This document shows, in pieces, positions 9,400-17,566 of a stretch of 22,309 nt of DNA. Position 1 is the first letter of the stretch; every line of letters begins with the position of its first letter. The stretch lies in contig JBJXHB010000473.1 of the NCBI GenBank assembly GCA_046160725.1, forward strand, positions 1 through 22,309, read 5' to 3'. The notes below the pieces were generated by a model. That model did not search any database and was not told where the DNA came from. It saw nothing but the letters and a program-made list of their open reading frames with translations. Source of the stretch: JBJXHB01 sp046160725. Lineage in GTDB: Bacteria; Pseudomonadota; Gammaproteobacteria; Burkholderiales; Burkholderiaceae_C. Both the position numbers and the translations under genes were made by a program.

Positions 9400-10521
9400 T
9401 CAAGCCGTGTCGGGGCCGAGGCCCATGTGTCGCCGATACCACTCGTGGAAGTGCTGCATGCCGTCCTCCATCGGGCTCTGGTAAGGGCCAGCCTCGTCAT
9501 CACCGCGCATCATCAGGGCCTGGCGGCCCCAGTCCATGCGCAGCGCGATCTCGTCGTCCTCGGCGCAGGTCTCCATGTAGGCCGCCTGTTCGGCCTCGAT
9601 GAACTCGCGCTCGAATGCGGCGATCTCCTCCGGATAGAAGAACTCGACCACGTTCAGCGTCTTGCGCGGGCCCTGCGGGTACAGCGACGACACCACCAGC
9701 ACATGCGGATACCACTCGACCATCACGGTCGGGTAGAGCGTCAGCCAGATCGCACCATGGCGTGGCGTCTGGCCGTCGCCGAAGCGCAGCACCGCGTCGT
9801 GCCAGCGCCGGTAGCGCTCGCTGCCGGGGTTGCGCAGGGAGTTATGGACGCCGACGGTCTGCACCGAGTGCTGGGCGCCGAGCTCCCAGCGCAGGTCATC
9901 GCAACTGACGAACTGGCCCAGGCCGGGGTGAAACGGGCCAACGTGGTAGTCCTCCAGGTAGACCTCGATGAAGGTCTTCCAGTTGTAGTCGCAGTGGTGC
10001 AGCTCGGCACGGTCGAACACATAGCCGCTGAAGTCCAGCTCCGGGTGCGGCGCCAGGCCGGACAGCTCGTGCGCCACATCACGGCCGCGGGACTCGAACT
10101 GCAGGCCGTTCCACTGCTGCAGCGGCCAGGTCTTCAGGTGCAGGCAAGGGTCGGACTCGAAGTGCGGCGCCCCGGCCAGCTGCCCCTTCAGGTCGTAGGT
10201 CCAGCGGTGCAGCGGACACACCACGTGGCTGCCGGTGTTGCCGCGGCCGCGCAGCATCACAGCCTGTCGGTGCCGGCAGACGTTGGAGGTCAACTGCAGG
10301 CCCTGCGGCGTGTTCAACAGCACGCGGCCCTCACCCTCCTGGGGCAGGGCCATGTAGTCGCCCCGATTTGGCACTGCGAGCGCATGGCCGACATAGCGCG
10401 GCGCGGCGTCAAAGATGCGCGCCTGCTCGCGCTGGTACAGCGCCTCGTCAAAGTACGCCGCAACCGGCAATTGCGTGCCGCTGCGCTCCAGCGACTGGAG
10501 CCCGACGCTCAGGTCCGACAT
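9400..10521 (-). CDS. Rieske-type aromatic ring-hydroxylating oxygenase, alpha subunit-like
   Basis: This 373-residue protein combines a Rieske [2Fe-2S] domain (C82-x-H84 and C102-x2-H105, within NVCRHR and CPLHRW) with a mononuclear non-heme iron domain. The iron-site stretch NWKTFIEVYLEDYHVGPFHP contains H193 and H198 as probable iron ligands; the third, carboxylate, ligand was not assigned. Proteins of this family hydroxylate aromatic or related substrates with electrons from a reductase and sometimes a ferredoxin. No partner reductase, ferredoxin or beta subunit is nearby, so the substrate is unknown. The start at 10521 is supported by a GGAGG sequence about 11 bases upstream. The gene is divergent from xseB, and the 234-base gap holds the promoters for both sides. 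Confidence 0.88.
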   Translation of the reverse strand: MSDLSVGLQSLERSGTQLPVAAYFDEALYQREQARIFDAAPRYVGHALAVPNRGDYMALPQEGEGRVLLNTPQGLQLTSNVCRHRQAVMLRGRGNTGSHVVCPLHRWTYDLKGQLAGAPHFESDPCLHLKTWPLQQWNGLQFESRGRDVAHELSGLAPHPELDFSGYVFDRAELHHCDYNWKTFIEVYLEDYHVGPFHPGLGQFVSCDDLRWELGAQHSVQTVGVHNSLRNPGSERYRRWHDAVLRFGDGQTPRHGAIWLTLYPTVMVEWYPHVLVVSSLYPQGPRKTLNVVEFFYPEEIAAFEREFIEAEQAAYMETCAEDDEIALRMDWGRQALMMRGDDEAGPYQSPMEDGMQHFHEWYRRHMGLGPDTA

Positions 10522-10727
10522 GATCCCAACGACCTCCGACCAACGGGCTCGTCGCCCTGCAACCGGCTGACGCCGCGGAATCCGCCATCCGATCGCCCGC
10601 GGCCGGCGCGCCGGATCGGCCCGTTAATCCCAGGCCTGTGAAACGAGGGGCGGATTCTAGCCAGCCCCCACCGCACGACAGCCTGGGGTCCTACCCACTG
10701 GTACGGGGTTTCGGGAGGCTCGACGCC

Positions 10728-10733
10728 TACAAT
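10728..10733 (+). promoter_or_regulatory. Probable -10 box for the xseB-ispA-dxs operon
   Basis: TACAAT within GCCTACAATTCGCGG resembles the -10 element often seen in betaproteobacterial housekeeping promoters. It lies 23 bases before the first likely xseB start codon. No good -35 at 16-18 bases is visible, so confidence is moderate. Confidence 0.45.
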
Positions 10734-10755
10734 TCGCGGCTTTGTCTCGTTGCCC

Positions 10756-10995
10756 ATGGCCATGCCCAAAGCCGCCGCCGTCCCGACCCCGCCGGCGTCC
10801 TATGAGGACGCACTTGCCGAGTTGGAGCGTCTGGTGCAGGCCATGGAGGGTGGACAGTTGCCGCTGGAGCAGTTGCTGGCCCACTATGCACGGGCCGGCG
10901 AATTGCTGGCGTTCTGCCGCGAGCGGCTGCAGACCATTGAGCAGCAGGTCAAGGTGCTCGAGAACGACGTATTGAAGGACATGCCGGCGGCGTGA
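10756..10995 (+). CDS. xseB: Exodeoxyribonuclease VII small subunit
   Basis: This protein of about 79 residues is the small subunit of exonuclease VII, which with XseA degrades single-stranded DNA to oligonucleotides. Family features are SYEDALAELERLVQAMEGG, LPLEQLLAHYARAGELL and the C-terminal EQQVKVLEND. The length is normal. Three possible starts lie close together (TTG 10750, ATG 10756, ATG 10762); I take 10756, without a clear ribosome binding site to decide. It leads the xseB-ispA-dxs group, an arrangement conserved across proteobacteria. Confidence 0.95.
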   Translation: MAMPKAAAVPTPPASYEDALAELERLVQAMEGGQLPLEQLLAHYARAGELLAFCRERLQTIEQQVKVLENDVLKDMPAA

Positions 10996-11056
10996 TGCCG
11001 GCGCAGGTGCCGGCGGTATCGCCGCGGCGCGCACAAGACGGGGGCAACGGGACGCA

Positions 11057-11944
11057 ATGGCGCAGGCCGAACTGGAGCAATGGATCCGCAGCGAGCTGCA
11101 GGCGGTCGAGACCGCGCTGGAGCGCTGGGTGCCGGCCGAGGCGCCGGCGGGGCTGGGCGATGCGATGCGCTACGGCGTCCTCGATGGAGGCAAACGGCTG
11201 CGGCCCCTGCTGGTCCGTGCCGCCTGTGAGGCCGTGTCCGGCCATGCCGAGGCGGCGCTGCGTGCGGCGGTGGCGGTCGAACTGATCCACGCCTACTCGC
11301 TGGTGCATGACGACATGCCCTGCATGGACAACGATGTGCTGCGCCGCGGCAAGCCGACGGTCCATGTGCGCTTCGGTGAGGCCGGCGCCATGCTGGCCGG
11401 CGATGCCATGCAGGCACTGGCATTCGAAGTCTTGACGGCGCAGGCCGGGCTGGCGCCGGAACTCCAAGCGCGCCTTTGCGGCCTGCTGGCCCGTGCCGCC
11501 GGGCATGCCGGCATGGCCGGTGGCCAGGCCATCGACCTGGCCAGCATCGGCATGCGGTTGAACGAAGCCAGTCTGCGCGACATGCATCGGCGCAAGACCG
11601 GCGCTTTGCTGCAGGCCAGCGTGCTCATGGGCGCCGCCACCGGCCAGACGGATGCCACCGCCTGGTCCGGCCTGTCGGACTACGGTGCCGCGCTCGGCCT
11701 GGCCTTCCAGGTGGTCGACGACATCCTGGACGTGACGCAGGATTCGGATGTGCTGGGCAAGACCGCCGGCAAGGACCAGAACGACAACAAGCCGACCTAT
11801 GTCTCGGTGCTGGGCATCGACGGTGCCCGCACCCAGGCCGAGTGCCTGCGCCGCGAGGCACATGCCGCGCTGGCGCGGACCGGCCTGACCCATGCCCACC
11901 GTCTGGCCCATCTGGCCGACCTGGTCGTGGACCGCGAGAGTTGA
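11057..11944 (+). CDS. ispA: Farnesyl diphosphate synthase (short-chain polyprenyl synthase)
   Basis: This 295-residue prenyltransferase condenses IPP with DMAPP and GPP to make farnesyl diphosphate, the precursor of quinone side chains, undecaprenyl phosphate and hopanoids. The first aspartate-rich motif is D85-D-M-P-C-M-D91 and the second is D221-DILD-225, the pair that binds Mg-diphosphate. GGKRLRP near residue 45 is the IPP-binding segment, and KTGALLQAS is the conserved Lys-Thr block. The DDxxxxD spacing is the bacterial FPP-type form. It starts 61 bases after xseB and is followed closely by dxs, which has its own GAAGG ribosome binding site. Confidence 0.97.
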   Translation: MAQAELEQWIRSELQAVETALERWVPAEAPAGLGDAMRYGVLDGGKRLRPLLVRAACEAVSGHAEAALRAAVAVELIHAYSLVHDDMPCMDNDVLRRGKPTVHVRFGEAGAMLAGDAMQALAFEVLTAQAGLAPELQARLCGLLARAAGHAGMAGGQAIDLASIGMRLNEASLRDMHRRKTGALLQASVLMGAATGQTDATAWSGLSDYGAALGLAFQVVDDILDVTQDSDVLGKTAGKDQNDNKPTYVSVLGIDGARTQAECLRREAHAALARTGLTHAHRLAHLADLVVDRES

Positions 11945-11954
11945 AGGATCACCC

Positions 11955-13871
11955 ATGACCAACCCACCGCTGCCTCAGGCCACCGTCCTCGACCGGATCG
12001 ACTCGCCAGCCGACATGCGCCGCCTGGGCCGCCATGAGCTGCCGACCCTGGCCCGCGAGCTGCGCGGTTTCGTGCTCGACAGCGTCAGCCGCACGGGCGG
12101 CCACCTGTCGTCCAACCTCGGCACGGTAGAGCTGACCATCGCGCTGCACTATGTCTTCAACACGCCCTATGACCGCATCGTCTGGGACGTGGGCCATCAG
12201 ACCTATCCGCACAAGGTGCTGACCGGTCGAAAGGCGCGCATGGACTCGCTGCGTCAGCTCGGCGGCGTGGCCGGGTTTCCGCGGCGCGAGGAGAGCGAGT
12301 ACGACGCCTTCGGCACGGCCCATTCGTCGACGTCGATCTCGGCGGCGCTGGGCATGGCCCATGCGGCCAAGCTCAAGGGCGAACGCCGTCGCGCCATCGC
12401 GGTGATCGGCGACGGCGCGCTGACCGGCGGCATGGCCTTCGAGGCGCTGAACCATGGCGGCTCGCCGCAGGGTGTCGGGCCGGCCGACGTGCTGGTGATC
12501 CTGAACGACAACGACATGTCGATCTCGCCGCCGGTGGGTGCGTTGAACAAGCACCTGGCGCGGCTGCTGTCCGGCAACCTGTACAGCGCCGCCCGAGAAG
12601 GCGCCAAGACGCTGCTGAAGAACACGCCGTTGTACGAGTTCGCCAAGCGTTTCGAGGAGCACACCAAGGGCATGGTGACGCCCGGCACCATTTTCGAGGA
12701 ACTGGGCTTCACCTATGTCGGCCCGATCGACGGCCATGACCTTGACGCCCTGATCCCGACGCTGGAGAACCTGCGCGACCGCAGCGGGCCGCAGTTCCTG
12801 CACGTGGTCACCAAGAAGGGCTACGGCTACAAGCTGGCCGAGGCCGACCCGGTGCAGTACCACGCCGCCAGCGGCAAGTTCGACCCGGCGGTGGGCTTCA
12901 AGAAGCCGAGCACGCCATCCAAGCCCACGTTCAGTGCCATCTTCGGCCAGTGGCTGTGCGACATGGCGACCGCCGACGAGCGGCTGGTGGCCATCACGCC
13001 CGCCATGCGCGAGGGCTCCGGCATGGTGGAGTTCGAGAAGCGCTTTCCGGCCCGCTATCACGACGTCGGCATCGCCGAGCAGCATGCCTTGACCTTTGCC
13101 GCCGGCCTGGCCTGCGAGGGCCTGAAGCCGGTGGTCGCGATCTACTCCACCTTCCTGCAGCGCGGCTACGACCAGCTTATCCACGACGTGGCGATCCAGA
13201 ACCTGCCGGTGGTGTTTGCGCTGGACCGCGCCGGCATCGTCGGCGGCGACGGCCCGACCCATTGCGGCGCCTTCGACGTCGCGTACGTCCGCTGCCTGCC
13301 CAACCTCGGGCTGATCGCACCGTCCGACGAGGCCGAGTGCCGCATGGCCCTGTCCACCGCCTTCGGGCGCGAGCACCCGGTGGCCGTGCGTTATCCGCGC
13401 GGGTCCGGCACCGGCGTGGCAGCCGGCGATAGCCTGCAGACCTTCCCTTGGGGCAAGGGCGTGGTCCGGCGCCAGGGCCGGCGTATCGCCATCGCGGCCT
13501 TCGGTCCGCTGCTGCATGCGGCGCTGGCCGCCGCCGAGCGGCTGGATGCGACGGTGGCCGACATGCGGTTCGTCAAGCCGATCGATACCGATCTGCTGCT
13601 GGAGCTGGCGCGCGGGCATGACGCGCTGGTCACGATCGAGGAGGGCGCGGTGATGGGCGGCGCCGGCAGTGCTGTGGCCGAGGCGCTGATGGCCCATGGT
13701 GTGGCCGTGCCGATGCTGCAGCTGGGGCTGCCGGACCACTTCGTCGAGCATGGCGACCCGGCCCGGTTGATCGCCATGGTCGGGCTGGACGCCGCCGGCA
13801 TCGAGGCCTCGATCCGCAAGCGCTTCGGTGGTGTTGCACTGGCCGTGGTCAAGCCGGCGGTGAACGGCTGA
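11955..13871 (+). CDS. dxs: 1-deoxy-D-xylulose-5-phosphate synthase
   Basis: This 638-residue thiamine-diphosphate enzyme condenses pyruvate and glyceraldehyde-3-phosphate to DXP, the entry step of the MEP isoprenoid pathway, which feeds the adjacent IspA. The TPP-binding motif GDGALTGGMAFEALN begins at about residue 152 and ends in NDNDMSIS. The catalytic glutamate is E375 in VGIAEQHA, and the C-terminal transketolase-like domain contains RYPRGSG and DMRFVKPID. The ATG at 11955 follows GAAGGATCACCC; an upstream in-frame start at 11892 would overlap ispA and is less likely. Length and motifs are normal. Confidence 0.98.
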   Translation: MTNPPLPQATVLDRIDSPADMRRLGRHELPTLARELRGFVLDSVSRTGGHLSSNLGTVELTIALHYVFNTPYDRIVWDVGHQTYPHKVLTGRKARMDSLRQLGGVAGFPRREESEYDAFGTAHSSTSISAALGMAHAAKLKGERRRAIAVIGDGALTGGMAFEALNHGGSPQGVGPADVLVILNDNDMSISPPVGALNKHLARLLSGNLYSAAREGAKTLLKNTPLYEFAKRFEEHTKGMVTPGTIFEELGFTYVGPIDGHDLDALIPTLENLRDRSGPQFLHVVTKKGYGYKLAEADPVQYHAASGKFDPAVGFKKPSTPSKPTFSAIFGQWLCDMATADERLVAITPAMREGSGMVEFEKRFPARYHDVGIAEQHALTFAAGLACEGLKPVVAIYSTFLQRGYDQLIHDVAIQNLPVVFALDRAGIVGGDGPTHCGAFDVAYVRCLPNLGLIAPSDEAECRMALSTAFGREHPVAVRYPRGSGTGVAAGDSLQTFPWGKGVVRRQGRRIAIAAFGPLLHAALAAAERLDATVADMRFVKPIDTDLLLELARGHDALVTIEEGAVMGGAGSAVAEALMAHGVAVPMLQLGLPDHFVEHGDPARLIAMVGLDAAGIEASIRKRFGGVALAVVKPAVNG

Positions 13872-13961
13872 CCGGGCGGCAGACGCCGCCGGGCTGACGC
13901 CCGAGCGACAAGACCCCGGGCCTGCACGGACGGACAATCCCTGCGAAGCTGCGCGCCATCC

Positions 13962-14750
13962 ATGAACAAGCTCACCGAAGCCCTCCACATCCCGGACACC
14001 CAGGGCGAACGCGACCACCGCCACCTGGCCATCCAGCGCGTGGGCGTTCACGGCGTGCGCTATCCGCTGACGGTGGAGGTGATGGGCAAGCCGCAATCCA
14101 CCGCGGCGGAGTGGGATCTCGACGTGGCCTTGCCGGCCGACCGCAAGGGCACCCACATGTCGCGCTTCGTGGCCTGGCTGGACAGCCTGGACCAGCCGAT
14201 GGACGCCGCGGCGCTGCGCACGCAACTGGGCCTGATGCTGGACAAGCTGGGCGCCGCCGAGGGCCGCATCGAAGCCCGCTTCGGCTTCTTCATCCGCAAG
14301 CGCGCGCCGGTGTCCGGTGTGGCCAGCCTGATGGACTACCGCGGTCGCTGGATCGCCGAGCGGCGGGCCGGCGTCGACACGGTCTGGGCCGAGATCACCG
14401 CACCGGTGAAGAGCCTGTGCCCTTGCTCGAAGGAGATCGCCGACTACGGGGCTCACAACCAGCGCTCGCTGGTGACCGTCCGCGCCGAGTTGCTGCAGCC
14501 CATGGCCTGGCACGAACTGGTGCGCTTCGCCGAGGACAGCGCCAGCAGCGAGCTGTGGGCGCTGCTGAAGCGGCCCGACGAGAAGTGGATCACCGAGCAT
14601 GCCTACGAAAACCCGAAGTTCGTCGAGGACCTGGTGCGCGACGTGGCCCTGCGCTTGAACGCCGATGCCCGGGTCGGCCGCTATGTGGTTGAGGTGGAGA
14701 ACCTCGAGTCCATCCACAACCACAGCGCCTGGGCCCGCATCGAGCGCTGA
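13962..14750 (+). CDS. folE2: GTP cyclohydrolase FolE2 (type IB)
   Basis: This 262-residue GTP cyclohydrolase IB converts GTP to 7,8-dihydroneopterin triphosphate at the head of folate synthesis. The family signature PVKSLCPCSKEIADYGAHNQ carries the active-site cysteine region (C153 and C155). DRKGTHMSRF near residue 61 and the C-terminal VENLESIHNHSAWA complete the family pattern. FolE2 enzymes can use metals other than zinc and often substitute for FolE under zinc limitation; regulation by zinc is not visible here. It starts 90 bases after dxs. The gap holds a short GC hairpin without a T-run, so read-through from dxs is plausible. Confidence 0.96.
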   Translation: MNKLTEALHIPDTQGERDHRHLAIQRVGVHGVRYPLTVEVMGKPQSTAAEWDLDVALPADRKGTHMSRFVAWLDSLDQPMDAAALRTQLGLMLDKLGAAEGRIEARFGFFIRKRAPVSGVASLMDYRGRWIAERRAGVDTVWAEITAPVKSLCPCSKEIADYGAHNQRSLVTVRAELLQPMAWHELVRFAEDSASSELWALLKRPDEKWITEHAYENPKFVEDLVRDVALRLNADARVGRYVVEVENLESIHNHSAWARIER

Positions 14751-14850
14751 AGTCCGGCGGTTGCGGGACGCCACCGCGCGACCAGAGAGCGGCCCGCGTC
14801 CGGCCTGCGCGACACTGCGGGCCCGCAGCCACCGACAACCGGACCCGCGC

Positions 14851-16032
14851 ATGTTCGACACCGACGCCGCCCTGCGCGACCCCCATCGGATACGCAGCGC
14901 CGGGGCCGACCTGCTGTCCCTGGCGCTGATGGGCGCACGCAACCGGACGCTGGCCCTGCTGGCCCTGTTCGAGGGCGTGGCGGTCGAGGGCCCGGTGATG
15001 CCGGCAGCGCTGGCCGGGCATGCGGCCTGGTTCCAGGAGTACTGGGTCAGCCGTCATCCGCAGCGCGGCCGGGGCGCGCGTGCATCCGCCGGTGGTGCCC
15101 GGCTGGCATCGATCGACCCATTGCTGGCAGCCGACTTGCAGTCTGGTGCCACCGTGGTCCATGACGAGTCGCTGCGGGCCTACCTGGGCGCCACGCTGGA
15201 GCTCACGCTGGAAGCGCTGGACCAGGCGGCCGCCGACGACGACGGCCTGTACATGTTTCGCCTGGCGCTGCTGCACGAGGACCGGCTGGCCGAGTCGCTG
15301 ATGGCCCTGGCCGGCTGCAGCGCCATCGCACCGGCGGCGCTGCGCGACTGGACGACCATGGCCCCGGCCCGCCCACGGCGCGAGGCGCTGTGGTTTCCGG
15401 CGCAGCGCATCACGCTCGGTGACGACGGTCCGGGCTTTATCCCTGACAACCAGCGCGGCGAGCACGAAGAGGCGTTGCCGGCGTTCGAGATCGACGCCCA
15501 GGTCGTGGCCTGGGACCAGTTCGGCGAGTTCGCCGACGATGGCGGCTACGACGACCCGCGCTGGTGGCTGCCCGAGGGATGGGAATGGCTGCAGGCCCAG
15601 GGTCGGCGCGGCCCTTTGGGCGTCGAGCAGTGGCATGGCGGCGTGCTGGCCACTCGCTACGGTCGGCTGCAACGGCTGGGCCTGCAGCAGCCAGCCGGGC
15701 CGCTGAGCTGGTACGAGGCCGACGCCTGGTGCCGCTGGGCCGGCCGCCGCCTGCCCACCGAGCTGGAGTGGGAGGTTGCGGCCCGCTCCGCGGCCGGCCG
15801 CGGCTTTGTCTTCGGCGACGTGTTCGAGTGGACCGGCGCCAGCGCCCGCGGCTGGCCGGGCCATCAGGACGGGCCGGCGCGGCTGGACGCCGTGCCGCCG
15901 CCGCGCACACAGCGGGTGCTGCGCGGTGGCTCGTTCGCCTCGGCACCGCGCCGCATCACCGCAGCCGCACGCCGCTTTGTCGCGCCGCATCGCGACGACG
16001 GCTTCTTCGGTTTTCGCAGCTGTGCGCTGTAG
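14851..16032 (+). CDS. EgtB/SenA-like non-heme iron enzyme with altered metal site
   Basis: This 393-residue protein has a DinB-like helical N-terminal half and a C-terminal formylglycine-generating-enzyme (FGE-sulfatase) fold. That is the architecture of EgtB (ergothioneine) and SenA (selenoneine) synthases. Diagnostic segments are GHAAWFQEYWVSRHPQ (H57), the FGE motifs RRLPTELEWEVAAR and VFEWTGA, and the C-terminal VLRGGSFA and GFFGFRSCAL. The expected HxxxHxE iron site reads H142-EDR-L146-A-E148, so the second histidine is leucine. This makes standard sulfoxide or selenoxide synthase chemistry doubtful. No selD-, senB- or egtD-like gene is in the window. The ATG at 14851 is chosen because upstream in-frame sequence overlaps folE2 and is not family-like. 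The substrate is unknown. Confidence 0.82.
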   Translation: MFDTDAALRDPHRIRSAGADLLSLALMGARNRTLALLALFEGVAVEGPVMPAALAGHAAWFQEYWVSRHPQRGRGARASAGGARLASIDPLLAADLQSGATVVHDESLRAYLGATLELTLEALDQAAADDDGLYMFRLALLHEDRLAESLMALAGCSAIAPAALRDWTTMAPARPRREALWFPAQRITLGDDGPGFIPDNQRGEHEEALPAFEIDAQVVAWDQFGEFADDGGYDDPRWWLPEGWEWLQAQGRRGPLGVEQWHGGVLATRYGRLQRLGLQQPAGPLSWYEADAWCRWAGRRLPTELEWEVAARSAAGRGFVFGDVFEWTGASARGWPGHQDGPARLDAVPPPRTQRVLRGGSFASAPRRITAAARRFVAPHRDDGFFGFRSCAL

Positions 16033-16118
16033 CGCAGCGGGCCCGGTGCAGGTGCCATGACCCGTCCGGGCCGCCACCCCATGTACCCGCCGGTGCGCGA
16101 TGCCCGGGGGCGACGGCC

Positions 16119-16826
16119 TTGAGCACGGTCACCCAGAGCCTGGCGACCGCGCTGGAGCTGGTCGGCTCGGGCGATGCCCAGCTGGCCCGCATCGTCGGCC
16201 TGTCGCTGTCGGTCAGTGGCATGGCCACCTTGCTGGCGGCGCTGCTGGGCATGTCCGGCGGCGCGGCCCTGGCGGTGGCACGGTTTCCGGGTCGGTCGGT
16301 GGTGATCGTCGCCCTGAACACGCTGCTGGGCTTGCCGTCCGTCGTCGTGGGCCTGCTGGTGTACCTGCTGCTGTCGCGGGCCGGTCCGCTGGGCCCGTTG
16401 GGCATCCTGTTCACACCGACGGCCATGGTGGTGGCCCAGTGCCTGCTGACGATGCCGCTGGTGGCAGCCCTGACACGCCAGCTGGTGGCCGATGCCATGC
16501 ACGGCAACGGCGAGCAGCTGCGCTCGATGGGAGCGGGCAAGGCCACCACGGCCGCGCTGCTGCTGGTCCACGAACGGCTGGCATTGGTCACGGTACTGTT
16601 GACGGCCTTCGGCCGTGCCGTGTCGGAGGTGGGCGCGGTGATGATCGTCGGCGGCAACATCGATGGTGTCACCCGGGTGATGACCACGGCCATCGCGCTG
16701 GAGACCAGCAAGGGTGACCTGCCGCTGGCGCTGGCGCTCGGCCTGGTGCTGCTGGCGGTGGTCGGCGGCGTCAACGCCGTGGTCGCGCTGCTGCAGCGGT
16801 TGCAGCCGAAGGAGGCGTCCCGGTGA
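16119..16826 (+). CDS. tupB: Tungstate ABC transporter permease
   Basis: This 235-residue inner-membrane permease would form the channel of a TupABC tungstate importer. Five or so hydrophobic segments are visible, starting IVGLSLSVSGMATLLAALLG. The cytoplasmic EAA-like loop includes GAGKATTAALLLVHERLALV, and the family-typical GRAVSEVGAVMIVGGNIDG follows. TupB-type permeases are closely related to the PstC/ModB families; the tungstate call relies on this signature plus the adjacent TupA. The start appears to be TTG at 16119 preceded by a G-rich stretch (GGGGG, 11-12 bases upstream); no in-frame ATG or GTG lies near the expected N-terminus. The stop overlaps tupC (GTGA). Confidence 0.9.
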   Translation: MSTVTQSLATALELVGSGDAQLARIVGLSLSVSGMATLLAALLGMSGGAALAVARFPGRSVVIVALNTLLGLPSVVVGLLVYLLLSRAGPLGPLGILFTPTAMVVAQCLLTMPLVAALTRQLVADAMHGNGEQLRSMGAGKATTAALLLVHERLALVTVLLTAFGRAVSEVGAVMIVGGNIDGVTRVMTTAIALETSKGDLPLALALGLVLLAVVGGVNAVVALLQRLQPKEASR

Positions 16827-17566
16827 GCGGGCCGGCCGTCGCGGGCGTCGCACCGCTGATTGCACTGCAGGCGGCGACGGTGCGACTCGGTGACGTCACG
16901 GCGCTGCAGGACGTGTCCTTCACGCTGGGTGCGGGCGAGCGCGTGGCGTTGGTGGGCAGCAATGGGTCCGGCAAGTCCACGCTGCTGCGCCTGCTGCATG
17001 GCCAGCTGCGCTGCGACGCCGGTCGGCGCGTCGCGGCGCGGGATGGACAAGCGCGCGAGCCGTCACAGGCCATGGTGTTCCAGCGGCCATTCCTGCTGCG
17101 TGTATCGGTCTGGAGCAACCTGTTGTTGGCGCTCTGGCTGGCCGGCGTCCCGCGGGCCGAACGCGCGGTGCGCGCCCATCTGGCCCTGCAGCGCGTCGGG
17201 CTGGCCGACCATGCGGCGCGGGCCGCGCGGGTGCTCTCGGGGGGCCAGCAGCAGCGCCTGGCGCTGGCGCGGGCCTGGGCGGTACGGCCACAGGTGCTGT
17301 TTCTCGACGAGCCGACCGCCAGCCTGGACCCTGGCGCCAAGCATGAGGTGGAGGCGCTGATCGACGCCTTCGCCGACGAGGGCATGACCGTTGTGATGAG
17401 CACGCACAATCTCGGCCAGGCCCGGCGCCTGGCGCGGCGGGTGCTCTATCTCGAGGCTGGCCGGGTGGTCGTGGATCGCCCGGTCGATGCGTTCTTCGAC
17501 ACACCGCTGCCGGATCGGGCGGCCCAGTTCCTGAGAGGAGAGGTTCCATGGCGTTCACCGCATTGA
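16823..17566 (+). CDS. tupC: Tungstate ABC transporter ATP-binding protein
   Basis: This 247-residue ATPase is the energy-coupling subunit of the tungstate importer on the cytoplasmic face. Visible motifs are Walker A GSNGSGKST (about residues 48-56), the Q-loop region MVFQRPFLL, the ABC signature LSGGQQQR, Walker B VLFLDEPT, and the H-switch MSTHNLGQA. The gene starts with GTG at 16823, overlapping the tupB stop. Its 3' end overlaps the start of tupA by 19 bases, so all three genes are likely coupled. It lacks the C-terminal TOBE-type regulatory domain found in ModC, as expected for TupC. Confidence 0.92.
   Translation: MSGPAVAGVAPLIALQAATVRLGDVTALQDVSFTLGAGERVALVGSNGSGKSTLLRLLHGQLRCDAGRRVAARDGQAREPSQAMVFQRPFLLRVSVWSNLLLALWLAGVPRAERAVRAHLALQRVGLADHAARAARVLSGGQQQRLALARAWAVRPQVLFLDEPTASLDPGAKHEVEALIDAFADEGMTVVMSTHNLGQARRLARRVLYLEAGRVVVDRPVDAFFDTPLPDRAAQFLRGEVPWRSPH

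Noticed and set aside
10509..10769. Small - strand open frame in the Rieske-xseB gap
   Set aside because: It overlaps both genes' starts, has no ribosome binding site or recognisable domain, and looks like chance.
13873..13903. GC hairpins after dxs as a terminator
   Set aside because: The GGCGGC/GCCGCC stem has no following T-run, so termination there is not supported.
11949..14942. 997-codon open frame on the - strand opposite dxs and folE2
   Set aside because: High-GC codon bias leaves long open frames opposite real genes. The translation shows no family motifs and the + strand genes are unambiguous.
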